The translations under genes and the position numbers were made by a program. A DNA stretch of 64,000 bases. Origin: CAYUZU01 sp964448675 (GTDB lineage: Bacteria; Planctomycetota; Phycisphaerae; UBA1845; Fen-1342). The DNA lies in contig CAYUZU010000009.1 of NCBI GenBank assembly GCA_964448675.1, positions 1 to 64,000 of the forward strand. The letters run 5' to 3'. Shown one piece after another: positions 19,506 to 30,124 of the stretch (the first letter of the stretch is position 1; each line of letters opens with the position of its first letter). The notes beneath the pieces were generated by a model. The model was not told the origin of the DNA, made no database searches, and saw nothing but the letters and a program-made list of their open reading frames with translations.

Positions 19506-20051
19506 TCATCGCTTCGTAATCTCTTCGCCGTCTTCCAGCTTCTGGATCATCGCCTTGATGCAGGCCGCGATGTTGCCGCCCCCCGACAGGATCGCGCCCG
19601 CGACCTTGCCACCCGGCGACAGAATCTGGCCGGCGATCTGCGCCTGCACGTCCTGCCGCGTCGGCATCTTGTGCAGGTCCTTGGCCCGGTTCTCGTCGAG
19701 ATACTCGCCCTCGAGCACCGCCCCGCGCAACCGGTACGAGTCCTTCGGGAACTTCGGCGCCCACTTGTCCAGCAGCTTCGCGACATCGATCGCCGTCTCA
19801 CCGCCGGTTACCAGTGCCGCCGGGCCCTCCAGCGCCGCGGCCAGCGTCGCCAGCGGCCGCTCGGCCACCGCCCGGCGGAACAACGAGTTCTTCACGATCT
19901 CCATCTGCATCTGCTGGCCGCGCAGCTCGCTCCGGAACGCGTTGGTCGTGTTGCCGTCGACGCCGACGAGCTGGATCCAGACGGCGTTCTCGGTCTCCGC
20001 ATAGCGCGAGGCGAGCTCCTTCGTGATCAGGTCCTTTACCAGCTTGCTCAT
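19506..20051 (-). CDS. rplJ: 50S ribosomal protein L10
   Basis: 181 residues, normal for L10, which anchors L7/L12 dimers to the 23S rRNA. The sequence starts MSKLVKDLITKELASRYAE and keeps the conserved NSLFRRAV and ALEGPAALVTGG blocks and a C-terminal L12-binding helix (NIAACIKAMIQKLEDGEEI). Its ATG overlaps the rplA stop by 4 bp, implying translational coupling. The leader region where L10 autoregulation usually acts cannot be present directly upstream because of this overlap. Confidence 0.97.
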   Translation of the reverse strand: MSKLVKDLITKELASRYAETENAVWIQLVGVDGNTTNAFRSELRGQQMQMEIVKNSLFRRAVAERPLATLAAALEGPAALVTGGETAIDVAKLLDKWAPKFPKDSYRLRGAVLEGEYLDENRAKDLHKMPTRQDVQAQIAGQILSPGGKVAGAILSGGGNIAACIKAMIQKLEDGEEITKR

Positions 20052-20752
20052 GCCGTCTTCTCCTTCGTCGCCGTCTGCACGTCCACCTCGACCGCCGGCG
20101 TCATCGATCCGCTGATGCAGACCTTCTTCATGTACGTGCCCTTGGCCGCCGTCGGCTTCATCCGCCGAATGTGATCCACGAACGCCAGGATATTCTCCTT
20201 CAGGTCGGCGTTCTCGAAGCTCAGCTTGCCCACCAGCGTGTGCACGTTCCCGCCCGCGTCATTGCGGAACTCCACCTTGCCGGCCGCATAGTCGCGGACG
20301 GCGTCGGCAATATCCGGCGTGACCGTGCCGCTCTTGGGCGAGGGCATCTTGCCCTGCGGACCCAGGATACGCCCCAGCCGCCCCACCTTGCCCATCATCG
20401 ACGGGTGGGCGACGGCGACGTCGAAATCCATCCAGCCGCCCTGCACCTTCTCGACCAGCTCGTCGCCGCCGGCCTCGGTGGCGCCGGCCGCCTTGGCCGC
20501 CTCGACCTCGGTGTCCGGGCAGAACGCCACGACGCGCTTCGTCTTGCCGATGCCCTTGGGCAGCGCAATCGAGCCGCGGATCATCTGGTCCGCCTGCCGC
20601 GGGTCGATGCCCAGGTGGCACACCAGGTCAACGCTCTGATCGAATTTGGTCTTGGAGAACCCCTTCAGCTTGTCGATCGCCTCGTCCAGCGGCAACGGCG
20701 TCGAAGGGGCTTTCTGCAGGTCTTTCTTGTATCGCTTGCTGCGGTAACGCAT
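20048..20752 (-). CDS. rplA: 50S ribosomal protein L1
   Basis: 234 residues. L1 binds the L1 stalk of 23S rRNA and usually represses its own operon. Typical blocks are SKRYKKDLQK, FDQSVDLVCHLGIDPRQADQMIRG, PKGIGKTKRVVAFC, VGRLGRILGPQGKMPSPKSGTV and FRNDAGGNVHTLVGKLSF. The ATG at 20752 has GGGAG at 7 nt; a TTG two codons earlier is too close to the Shine-Dalgarno. It overlaps rplJ by 4 bp and follows rplK by 80 bp. Confidence 0.97.
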   Translation of the reverse strand: MRYRSKRYKKDLQKAPSTPLPLDEAIDKLKGFSKTKFDQSVDLVCHLGIDPRQADQMIRGSIALPKGIGKTKRVVAFCPDTEVEAAKAAGATEAGGDELVEKVQGGWMDFDVAVAHPSMMGKVGRLGRILGPQGKMPSPKSGTVTPDIADAVRDYAAGKVEFRNDAGGNVHTLVGKLSFENADLKENILAFVDHIRRMKPTAAKGTYMKKVCISGSMTPAVEVDVQTATKEKTA

Positions 20753-20832
20753 CGCCAAGCTCCCACTGCTGTCGGCCCGTGGTCAGGCCTTCGGGTTGTC
20801 CACGCGGTACAGGCCACCCGGCCCGCCGCCTC

Positions 20833-21282
20833 CTAGTCCTTGACTTCGATCCCCATCGAACGCGCCGTGCCCGCGACGATCTTCGACGCCGCCTCCAGGT
20901 CGAACGCGTTGAGGTCATTCATCTTCTGCTCCGCAATCTTGCGGACGTCTTCCGTGCTCACCCGGCCAACCTTGTTGCGGTTCGGCTCGCCCGAGCCCTT
21001 CTCCACCAGCGCCAGGCTCGGATCCAGCGGCTTGGCCACCTTCAGCAGCAGCACCGCCGCCGGCGGGCTCTTCACCACGAAATCGAAGCTCTTGTCCTTG
21101 TAGACCGTGATCTCGACCGGGCAGGTCATCCCGTCCATGTGCTTCGTGCGGTCATTGAACTGCTGCACGAACTGCCCGATGTTCACGCCATGCTGACCCA
21201 GCGCGGGCCCCACCGGCGGTGCCGGGGTCGCCTTGCCGCCTGGCGCCTGCAACTTGATTTTTCCAATAACAGCCTTGGCCAT
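20833..21282 (-). CDS. rplK: 50S ribosomal protein L11
   Basis: 149 residues. It binds the GTPase-associated region of 23S rRNA. It shows the N-terminal Pro-rich signature KATPAPPVGPALGQHGVNI and the C-terminal RNA-binding block ending DLEAASKIVAGTARSMGIEV. It is followed by rplA after 80 bp and preceded by nusG in the canonical order. Confidence 0.98.
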   Translation of the reverse strand: MAKAVIGKIKLQAPGGKATPAPPVGPALGQHGVNIGQFVQQFNDRTKHMDGMTCPVEITVYKDKSFDFVVKSPPAAVLLLKVAKPLDPSLALVEKGSGEPNRNKVGRVSTEDVRKIAEQKMNDLNAFDLEAASKIVAGTARSMGIEVKD

Positions 21283-21436
21283 CGGCGTATCCTACCGTTC
21301 CCGTCCGCGTGCGGCACCGTTCCGCCGGGCACCGTACTACAGAGCCCCACAGCTTACACAATCTCGACCCCGATTTCCAGCCTGCCACCGCCGCGCGATC
21401 CGAATTCTCGCCGCGCGGCCACCCGCCAGCGGTGCC

Positions 21437-22228
21437 TCAGAGCTGCTCCACCTGCCAGTACTCGATCTCGATCGGCGTCGGCCGGCCAAAGATCGTCACA
21501 ATCACGCGGACGGTCCCCTTCTGCGAGTTCAGCTCGTCCACGACCCCCTCGAAATTCTCGAACGGGCCCTCGGTCACCTTCACGCGATCACCAATCTTGA
21601 ACTGCAGGTTGGCCAGCGCCGGCGAGGCCTCCGGCTTCACCGCGGCCGCCAGCATCTTCTGTACGTCCTCGATCGGCATCGGCGAGGGCTTGCCGCCGGA
21701 CCCGATGAAGTCGCCCACCCCCGTGGTCTCCTTGATCACGAACCAGACGTTCTCCGGAATCCGCCCATCCTCGTCCGTCGACATCTCGACGAACACGTAG
21801 CCCGGGTAGAGCTTGCGGTGGTACATCCGGGCCGTGCCGCCACGCATCCGCTTCTCGCGCTGCGTCGGCACCAGCACCCGCCCGATCCGATCCTCGAGCT
21901 GCTCGATCTTCACCTTGCGCTCGAGCGCCTCGCGGACCTGGTCCTCCTTGTTGGAGGCCACCCGCAACACGTACCAGCCCATGCCCGACTGGACCAGGGG
22001 CGGCTCTTCCTCAGTCGCCGGCGGCCGCGGCGGTGCCTCCTTGACGGCATCCACCACCGGTTCCTGCTCGGCCGGGGAGTCGCCCGCTTGCTGGCTTTCC
22101 GTCGCCTCCGGGGTCTCCACCTTTTCTGGCATATCTGCACTCTCCGCTTGCTCGGGGCTGGCCGCGTCCGGGGTCTGCCCGCTTTCGTCCATCTCGGGCA
22201 TGCCCGGTTCGTCCGCCTGCGGAACCAT
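21437..22228 (-). CDS. nusG: Transcription elongation/termination factor NusG with acidic N-terminal extension
   Basis: 263 residues from the ATG (a GTG sits one codon earlier). The canonical NusG begins at about residue 82 with GWYVLRVASNKEDQVREAL, continues with RKLYPGYVFVEM, and ends in a KOW domain (FKIGDRVKVTEGPFENFEGV onward). The first 80 residues are an additional acidic, Pro/Glu/Ala-rich, low-complexity extension, about 45% longer than a typical 180-residue NusG. The start lies within 6 bp of the secE stop. NusG links RNA polymerase to Rho and to the ribosome; the extension may add an interaction surface, by inference. Confidence 0.94.
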   Translation of the reverse strand: MVPQADEPGMPEMDESGQTPDAASPEQAESADMPEKVETPEATESQQAGDSPAEQEPVVDAVKEAPPRPPATEEEPPLVQSGMGWYVLRVASNKEDQVREALERKVKIEQLEDRIGRVLVPTQREKRMRGGTARMYHRKLYPGYVFVEMSTDEDGRIPENVWFVIKETTGVGDFIGSGGKPSPMPIEDVQKMLAAAVKPEASPALANLQFKIGDRVKVTEGPFENFEGVVDELNSQKGTVRVIVTIFGRPTPIEIEYWQVEQL

Positions 22229-22231
22229 CAC

Positions 22232-22759
22232 CTATCCTTCGCCCCCGGTGAAGAGGTCGATCACCTTGATGTTGTGCAGCACGCCGATACTGCCAAAGAA
22301 CAGCATGAACAGCGCATCCACCAGCGCCAGCAGCACGCCCAGCGCCAGCACCGTCACGATCACCACCTTGGTCGCGCCCCATACCTCGCGCCGACTCGAC
22401 CAGTTGACCTTCTTCATCTCGCCTTCGGTGGCAATCATGAAGTCGACCGCGGCCTGGTAGCGCCCCACGACCCAGTAGATCCCGTACAACGCGGCCAGCA
22501 GCACAGCCACCGGCACGAGCGTCTTGATGTAGAAGCCCGTGGTGCCCGCGGGCACGTTGGCCTCCATCAGCGTCCAGATCCAGTGCGCCCCCGCCACCGC
22601 GAGCACGCCCGCCCCGATCGCGGTGCCCCATCGGACGTGGATGCCCTGGCCGGGCTTGACGATACGGAACGGACCACCACCGCCGGCCTGCGAACGGACC
22701 TGTTCGCCGCCTCGGTTCTCGTCCCGCCCTTCAGAATGCGACCTTGCCGCGGTTCCCAC
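22232..22759 (-). CDS. secE: Preprotein translocase subunit SecE
   Basis: About 175 residues from a GTG at 22759 (AAAGGCGAG upstream); the exact start is uncertain because the frame is open to 22807. There are three hydrophobic segments: one at VRWGTAIGAGVLAVAGAHWI, one at TLVPVAVLLAALYGIYWVV, and the conserved SecE region EMKKVNWSSRREVWGATKVV leading into the last helix. SecE clamps SecY in the plasma membrane. The gene lies between tRNA-Trp and nusG, the standard position. Confidence 0.93.
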   Translation of the reverse strand: MGTAARSHSEGRDENRGGEQVRSQAGGGGPFRIVKPGQGIHVRWGTAIGAGVLAVAGAHWIWTLMEANVPAGTTGFYIKTLVPVAVLLAALYGIYWVVGRYQAAVDFMIATEGEMKKVNWSSRREVWGATKVVIVTVLALGVLLALVDALFMLFFGSIGVLHNIKVIDLFTGGEG

Positions 22760-22837
22760 TGTACACTCGCCTTTGCTCGAGAAACGCCCACATCGGCGCG
22801 CTGCCACTCACCGGCGAAGTCGTTCCGCCGGCCAACA

Positions 22838-22911
22838 CAGGAGCGGAGGGACTCGAACCCCCAACCGCCGGTTTTGGAAACCGGTGCTCTGCCAAATTGA
22901 GCTACGCTCCT
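22838..22911 (-). tRNA. tRNA-Trp (anticodon CCA)
   Basis: A 74-nt cloverleaf on the minus strand: acceptor AGGAGCG / CGCTCCT, D-arm GCTC...GAGC, anticodon arm CCGGTTT-CCA-AAACCGG reading CCA, T-arm GGGGGTTCGAGTCCCTC. The 3' CCA is not encoded. It lies between rpmG and secE, as in many bacteria. Confidence 0.96.
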
Positions 22912-22919
22912 AGCTGACA

Positions 22920-23013
22920 GTCATCAGTTCTCAGTTCTCAGTTCTCAGTCATCAATCACCAGCAACGCGTGGGTCGGGAAGGTAGCCAGTACTGATCACT
23001 GAGAACTGACGAC
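22920..23013. repeat. TCAGTTC-type inverted repeat between rpmG and tRNA-Trp
   Basis: Two 23-nt arms (22920-22942 and 22991-23013) are imperfect inverted copies, matching at 20 of 23 positions, separated by 48 nt. The left arm contains a tandem heptamer (CAGTTCT twice plus a partial third). If transcribed it would form a long stem-loop just before the tRNA 5' end. It is the clearest of a family of similar intergenic elements. Confidence 0.7.
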
Positions 23014-23020
23014 TATTCCG

Positions 23021-23188
23021 CTACTTCCGCTTCAGCTTGTGCTTGGTACGCTTGCGGAGCCGCGGATTGTACTTCATCAATTCCAGCTTGGGCACGCCAC
23101 CCTGCACGTTCACCGTCGTCCGGTAATTCAGGTCACCGGTCTCCGTGCACTGCAGCCATACCCATTCACGTTTTTGCGCCTTGGCCAT
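23021..23188 (-). CDS. rpmG: 50S ribosomal protein L33
   Basis: 55 residues. It starts MAKAQKREWVWLQCTETGD and ends NPRLRKRTKHKLKRK, the typical L33 pattern. Only one Cys is present, so it is a zinc-free (C-minus) L33. An AGGAG lies 8 nt before the ATG. It sits in the conserved tuf-rpmG-tRNA-Trp-secE order. Confidence 0.95.
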   Translation of the reverse strand: MAKAQKREWVWLQCTETGDLNYRTTVNVQGGVPKLELMKYNPRLRKRTKHKLKRK

Positions 23189-23283
23189 ACTGCCATCTCC
23201 TGCTCAACAGCCGCGACGCAGGCCGTCGGCCGCACCCGGCGGCCGACCGCCACCCTGTGCGTATCGGCCAGCACCGGCGTCGA

Positions 23284-24525
23284 CTATTCGATCACCTTCG
23301 TCACGACGCCCGAACCGACCGTGCGCCCGCCTTCACGAATCGCGAACCGCAGGCCCTCTTCCATCGCGATGGGGTGGATAATCTCGACCTCCATCTGGAT
23401 GTTGTCGCCCGGCATGCACATCTCGGCCTTGCCGCCGTCGCGCGCCTGCAGCGACAGGATGTTCCCCGTCACGTCGGTCGTGCGGAAGTAGAACTGCGGG
23501 CGGTAGTTCGGGAAGAACGGCGTGTGACGGCCACCTTCCTCCTTGGTCAACACGTAGACCTCGCCCATGAACTTCGTATGCGGCGTGATCGAGCCCGGCG
23601 CCGCCAGCACCTGGCCACGCTCCAACGCACCCTTCTCGACACCGCGCAGCAGCAGACCGACGTTGTCACCTGCAATGCCGGTGTCCAGCGTCTTGTTGAA
23701 CATCTCGACGCCCGTGACCGTCGTCTTGCTTTCCTTGCTGCCACGCTCCATGTGCAGGCCGATGATCTCGACTTCGTCGCCGACCTTCACCACGCCACGC
23801 TCGATACGACCCGTACCGACCGTACCACGACCCTTGATCGAGAACACGTCCTCGACCGGCATCAGGAACGGCTTGTCCTCTTCACGCTGCGGCTCGGGGA
23901 CCGCGCTGTCCAGCGCTTCCATCAACTCGATGATCGCCGAGTAGCCATCCTCGTTCTTGTCGATCGACGCCTGCAGCGCCTGGGTTGCCGAACCCTTGAC
24001 AACCGGGATGTTGTCGCCGTCAAACTCGTAGTTGCTCAGCAGTTCGCGGACTTCCATCTCCACCAGCTCCAGCAACTCCGGGTCGTCCACCAGGTCCACC
24101 TTGTTCAGGAAGACCACCAGGTTCGGGACGTTCACCTGGCGCGCCAGCAACACGTGCTCACGCGTCTGCGGCATCGGCCCGTCGGCCGCACTCACGACCA
24201 GGATCGCACCGTCCATCTGCGCGGCGCCGGTGATCATGTTCTTCACGTAGTCAGCGTGACCCGGGCAGTCGATGTGCGCGTAGTGACGCTTGTCACTCTC
24301 GTACTCGACGTGCGCCGTCGCGATCGTCAGAATCTTGGTCGGGTCGCGGCGACCGTCCTTCTCGGACGCCTTGGCAATGTCGTCGTACGACTTCATCTGG
24401 GCCAACCCGCGGGCCGCCTGCACGGCCGTGATCGCTGATGTCAGCGTGGTCTTGCCGTGGTCCACGTGTCCGATCGTTCCGACGTTGACGTGCGGTTTGG
24501 TCCGCTCAAAAACACCCTTGGCCAT
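23284..24525 (-). CDS. tuf: Elongation factor Tu with divergent switch I
   Basis: 413 residues, somewhat longer than the usual 394-400. It delivers aminoacyl-tRNA to the ribosome. G1 GHVDHGKT, G3 DCPGH and G4 NKVD are intact, and domains 2 and 3 are standard (GRGTVGTGRIERG, GGRHTPFFPNYRPQFYFRTTDVTG). Switch I differs: where most bacteria have EEKARGITINTSHVEY this protein has DPTKILTIATAHVEY, keeping the Mg-coordinating Thr but not the RG. As I recall, other planctomycete EF-Tu sequences diverge similarly, so it is probably lineage-specific. The start MAKGVFERTKPH at 24525 is preferred over an upstream in-frame codon. Confidence 0.97.
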   Translation of the reverse strand: MAKGVFERTKPHVNVGTIGHVDHGKTTLTSAITAVQAARGLAQMKSYDDIAKASEKDGRRDPTKILTIATAHVEYESDKRHYAHIDCPGHADYVKNMITGAAQMDGAILVVSAADGPMPQTREHVLLARQVNVPNLVVFLNKVDLVDDPELLELVEMEVRELLSNYEFDGDNIPVVKGSATQALQASIDKNEDGYSAIIELMEALDSAVPEPQREEDKPFLMPVEDVFSIKGRGTVGTGRIERGVVKVGDEVEIIGLHMERGSKESKTTVTGVEMFNKTLDTGIAGDNVGLLLRGVEKGALERGQVLAAPGSITPHTKFMGEVYVLTKEEGGRHTPFFPNYRPQFYFRTTDVTGNILSLQARDGGKAEMCMPGDNIQMEVEIIHPIAMEEGLRFAIREGGRTVGSGVVTKVIE

Positions 24526-24652
24526 AGAAGCTCTCCACTCGTCGCCCGGGCACGTGCTCACCCGGGGTGGCACACAATCGGCCACCGTTCCCTTTGAGAC
24601 TTTCCGTTCACAACTCCGCGCCCGGTCCCGACACCGACCCGTCGCGCAAGAA

Positions 24653-24724
24653 AGCTGCTGGTGGGGATTGAACCCACGACCTCCTCCTTACCAAGGAGGC
24701 GCTCTACCACTGAGCTACAGCAGC
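24653..24724 (-). tRNA. tRNA-Thr (anticodon GGT)
   Basis: A 72-nt cloverleaf on the minus strand: acceptor GCTGCTG / CAGCAGC, D-arm GCTC...GAGC, anticodon loop TTGGTAA reading GGT between CCTCC and GGAGG, T-arm GTGGGTTCAATCCCCAC. CCA is not encoded. It is the first element of the cluster that includes tuf. Confidence 0.96.
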
Positions 24725-24800
24725 GCCGACCGTCTTCCCCACAACGGGAAAGCCGGGACAGACCTGAACCACGAACCGGTCGGGCGAGCCGGAATGGAGC

Positions 24801-24828
24801 ATTGTAAACCCCCTCCGATGGTTGTCAA
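24801..24828 (-). promoter_or_regulatory. Strong sigma70-type promoter of the tRNA-Thr-tuf-rplL cluster
   Basis: Read on the minus strand: a consensus -35 TTGACA (24823-24828), a 16-nt spacer, and -10 TACAAT (24801-24806), about 77 bp before the tRNA-Thr 5' end. It is the best -35/-10 pair I found in the window and is well placed to drive the translation/secretion cluster. Confidence 0.8.
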
Positions 24829-24918
24829 AAGGAAAAATCTGGCCCCTTTCCGGCCGATCGCCATAATATCCACGTGCCGCGCCCGTCCCGACGCCGGCCC
24901 GCCTGAGGACCACCAACA

Positions 24919-25452
24919 ATGCCCGACGATCGCCCCAGCCGACTCGCCGCCATCCCCCACTTCCTCCGCGAACAGCTCGAGGCCCTCCCCGAACGCTGGC
25001 AGAACTTCCGCTTCACCCTGCGCGACAACCCCGAGGCCATCCTCCAGAGCCAGTACCTCCGCATCGGCCTCCTCGTCGGCGGCGGCCTCATCACCATCGG
25101 CCTGCTCCAGGCACTCGTCGTCGGCCTCACCCCCGGCGGCACCGACCAGGCCTTCGTCGAAGCCACACCCACCGCCACCCTCTACGTCGCCTGCACCAAC
25201 CCCGACTGCCACGCCGCCTATACCATCACCAGGGAAATGGACTTCGCCGACTGGCCCCTCACCTGTCGCGACTGCGGGCAGCAGACCGTCTACCGCGCCG
25301 ACCGCTGCAAGACCTGCGGCAAGTGGTTCGCCACGCCCCCCGGCGCCACCCCGGCCTGCCCCCACTGCGCCAAGCCCGACACCCCCGCGCCGGCCGAAAC
25401 CCCGACCAGGACCGCCCCCCGCTCCCACGACGACCTCGAAGACCCCTGGTAA
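24919..25452 (+). CDS. Single-pass membrane protein with two zinc-ribbon motifs
   Basis: 177 residues. A charged N-terminus of about 45 residues is followed by one transmembrane helix (LRIGLLVGGGLITIGLLQAL), a short Thr/Pro linker, and a C-terminal Cys-rich module: CTNPDC, CRDC, CKTC and CPHC, making two likely zinc ribbons. The tail is Pro/Ala/Thr-rich. I do not recognise the family. It is divergent from the tuf cluster with about 90 bp between promoter and start. The downstream 277-bp gap before the convergent gene holds nothing I can identify. Confidence 0.65.
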   Translation: MPDDRPSRLAAIPHFLREQLEALPERWQNFRFTLRDNPEAILQSQYLRIGLLVGGGLITIGLLQALVVGLTPGGTDQAFVEATPTATLYVACTNPDCHAAYTITREMDFADWPLTCRDCGQQTVYRADRCKTCGKWFATPPGATPACPHCAKPDTPAPAETPTRTAPRSHDDLEDPW

Positions 25453-25729
25453 CCCCCGCACCATCACGTCGCTCCCCGGCGGTGAATCGCAACCCCTTAC
25501 TAGGCCTTGGCTTAAATCTACTCCGCTACGCCGCGCCCTCCCCGGGCGGGGTATGATGGCCCACCCGCCCTCAGACCCTGTCACCTTGCGCCCGATCACA
25601 CCCAGGGAAGCCCGAGCCGCAACCGGCTGCCGGCGCCCGTCGCCCGTCGGCGACCCGCACGCCCGCTACCGATCACGGCTCGCATTCAGTCCACCTGCGC
25701 TCGGCCGCGGCAACGCGACCGGCCACTCA

Positions 25730-27691
25730 CTAACCGTCCATCTGCTCCGCCGCCGGCTCGTCCTTGTTCTCCGACGCCGGCGCGGGCGTGATCTCACGCC
25801 CCCGCGGCTTGGGCGGCTCCTTGTAGTGCAGCACGCTCTTGGTGTGCTCCATGTTGCCCACCACCTTTGTCACGGCGCACTTGGACTGATAAAAGTTGAA
25901 CTCCTTGATCACCATGCCGACCTTCGTCAGCATCGGCATCAAAGCCGCCAGCGCCGGGTTCTGCTGCAGTTGCGGCCCCAGTGGCGGGAAGTTCAACATC
26001 GTCCCCATCAGCAGCACCATCTGGCTCGTCTGCTGACCCCACTCCGATAGATCGCTGAAGCTGAAGCTCGTCATTCCCGGCCCCAGCGGCAACCCTTCCT
26101 TGCGGAAACGCTCGTTCTTGGCGAAGCTCGGGTGCTTGCCATCCGCCACTTGCAGCGCGACCACCACCGCCTCGGGGTTGTTCCCGATGAACAGGTAGCC
26201 ATCCTTCACGCCGTACACGGGCTGCCCCACGCCCGGCATCATCGCGAACAGGGGCGGCAGAATCACGACCTTGAAGCCCGGCAGGTCGGCCCGCTTCGAC
26301 TCTTCCACCGTGCCGTTCTGCGACTTGAGCACCGCGATAAGCTGCTCGGTCAACAGTTCGAGCGTCACCGCCGCCCGCGCCTCGTCCTTGAGGCCGATCA
26401 CCATGACCGTGCTCGGCGCGAACGCCGTCGGAATCGGCGCGGTGAAGTTCACAAACTCGGTTCCGATCACGTCAAGCACGTCCGCCTCGATGTCGACCGG
26501 CAGATCCGTCATCGCCGCCCGCATCTGCGCGATGAGCTGCTCGCCGTCGGGCACCTCCTTCTGCACGAAGCCGATGACCGCGTCGTACAACGCACGCACA
26601 TCAAACCCGCGCGACACACTCACGTTCGTCGCTTCCTGCGGGATGAACTTGAGCGGCTCTTCCAGCGGCTTGCCGCCGCACAGCGCCTTGCCCAGCGGCT
26701 TCTGGCGGGCATCGTCCCGGTACAGCACGATCACTTCGGTCGTCTTCTTCATCCCCTCCGTTCGCCCGATCGTCGCAACGTACTGCCACAGGTCCAACGC
26801 CTCGACCATCTTCGGCAGGAACGCCAGCGGTGACGGCGGCGGCGCTTCCGCGCCATCCGTCGCGGCCCCCAACGAAGCCCCGGCGGCCGCCATCTCGGCA
26901 AAGTTCTTCGACTGCGCCATGAGCTTGGCGATGTCGACGAAAGAGAATTCGTCCGTGGGCGCCGGCAGCTCCGCGAACGCCTCCTTGAACCGCCGCGTCG
27001 ACGCCAGCGTCGCGTTCGGCGAATCGACCTCGCCGCGCAACAACGCCAGCGCCTGGTCCGCCATGCTCGTGCCGAACCCCATCAGCAGCACCTTGTCATG
27101 CCGCGCCATGGTCAGGCTCAGCGGCATCATCGCGTTCTTCGGCGACAGCTTGTGCACCACGCTATCGCCGCGCCCCTCGGTGCTCAACAGGATCTGATCG
27201 TCCTCGTCCAGCGACTTGATCGTCTTGAGAATCTGCGTCAGCCCCTCGAAATCCTCGTCGATCTTGTCCTCCGGCGGGATCATCATCATCACGAAGTCAG
27301 ATCCCGTCGGCGGGGCCAGACGCATCGCGTACGCAAACTCGTGCTGCATGAGCGTGGACCAGTCAACCAGCGCCGCCAGGTCCATCACCCGCCGCCACCA
27401 GGCTTCGAACTCCTCCATGTCCCCCTGGCCCTGCTTGACCATCTGCTCGGCAAACTTGCGGAGATCCTTGTCGAAACGCTGCTTCTGAACCGCTTCCCAC
27501 ACGCGGGTCAGCTGCGCGTTGATGAACGCGCGCCCTTCGTGGTCCCGCGCGTGCACCGCGATCATCGTGTCCGCGGGCACCGCCTTGACCAGCTGGAAGT
27601 CGTCCATGCCGGCCGCCTGGACCGACCCCGCCCCCAGCACGAGCCCCGCCAATACGCATCCGCCAAGCAGCCACCTGCTGATGTGTCTCAT
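25730..27691 (-). CDS. Large exported protein, DUF3352-like
   Basis: 653 residues. A signal peptide (RWLLGGCVLAGLVLGAGSVQA) is followed by a long mixed alpha/beta region starting ADTMIAVHARDHEG. Repeated segments that report small hydrophobic beta-strands (DKVLLMGFGTSMADQALALL, DGYLFIGNNPEAVVVALQ) resemble the DUF3352 type of periplasmic proteins found widely in planctomycetes. The C-terminus is Pro/Glu/Ala-rich. AAGGAG precedes the ATG at 27691. No function is known. It is downstream of uvrB on the same strand after 338 bp of non-coding DNA in which I see no gene or clear signal. Confidence 0.6.
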   Translation of the reverse strand: MRHISRWLLGGCVLAGLVLGAGSVQAAGMDDFQLVKAVPADTMIAVHARDHEGRAFINAQLTRVWEAVQKQRFDKDLRKFAEQMVKQGQGDMEEFEAWWRRVMDLAALVDWSTLMQHEFAYAMRLAPPTGSDFVMMMIPPEDKIDEDFEGLTQILKTIKSLDEDDQILLSTEGRGDSVVHKLSPKNAMMPLSLTMARHDKVLLMGFGTSMADQALALLRGEVDSPNATLASTRRFKEAFAELPAPTDEFSFVDIAKLMAQSKNFAEMAAAGASLGAATDGAEAPPPSPLAFLPKMVEALDLWQYVATIGRTEGMKKTTEVIVLYRDDARQKPLGKALCGGKPLEEPLKFIPQEATNVSVSRGFDVRALYDAVIGFVQKEVPDGEQLIAQMRAAMTDLPVDIEADVLDVIGTEFVNFTAPIPTAFAPSTVMVIGLKDEARAAVTLELLTEQLIAVLKSQNGTVEESKRADLPGFKVVILPPLFAMMPGVGQPVYGVKDGYLFIGNNPEAVVVALQVADGKHPSFAKNERFRKEGLPLGPGMTSFSFSDLSEWGQQTSQMVLLMGTMLNFPPLGPQLQQNPALAALMPMLTKVGMVIKEFNFYQSKCAVTKVVGNMEHTKSVLHYKEPPKPRGREITPAPASENKDEPAAEQMDG

Positions 27692-28029
27692 GTCTCGTTT
27701 CTCCTTAGTTGCCTCGCTTCGTGACGCCGACCCGCGGCACCGCGGTCGCGAGCCGCCACCCGTCGCCGGCGGCACGGCCCGCACACGGACGTATTCGATC
27801 CCGATCGCGTAATGTTATCGCCGCAATCCCTTTCGGGTGCCACCCCCCCGCGGCCAAACACCGCTTTGCACAAGTTCCTACAGAGATCCGCGACCAGGGA
27901 ACGCAGCGGCCGAAGACTCGTCGGGCGCGCGCCGCCGTGGGGGGCTTCGCCGGTACGCCAGCCTGACGCCTCGCGCTGCAACCGGTGAAGAAGCCAATCT
28001 GCCCCCCTCTCCCCGCCGTCGCTTCGTCG

Positions 28030-30117
<2,088 letters not shown>

Positions 30118-30124
30118 CGCGCAG

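Noticed and set aside
22920..23013. Possible CRISPR array at the tandem TCAGTTC units
   Set aside because: Units are 7 nt with no regular spacers; the structure is an inverted repeat, not an array.
27692..28029. Possible small gene between uvrB and the DUF3352-like gene
   Set aside because: Short frames exist on both strands but none has a ribosome site or protein-like composition.
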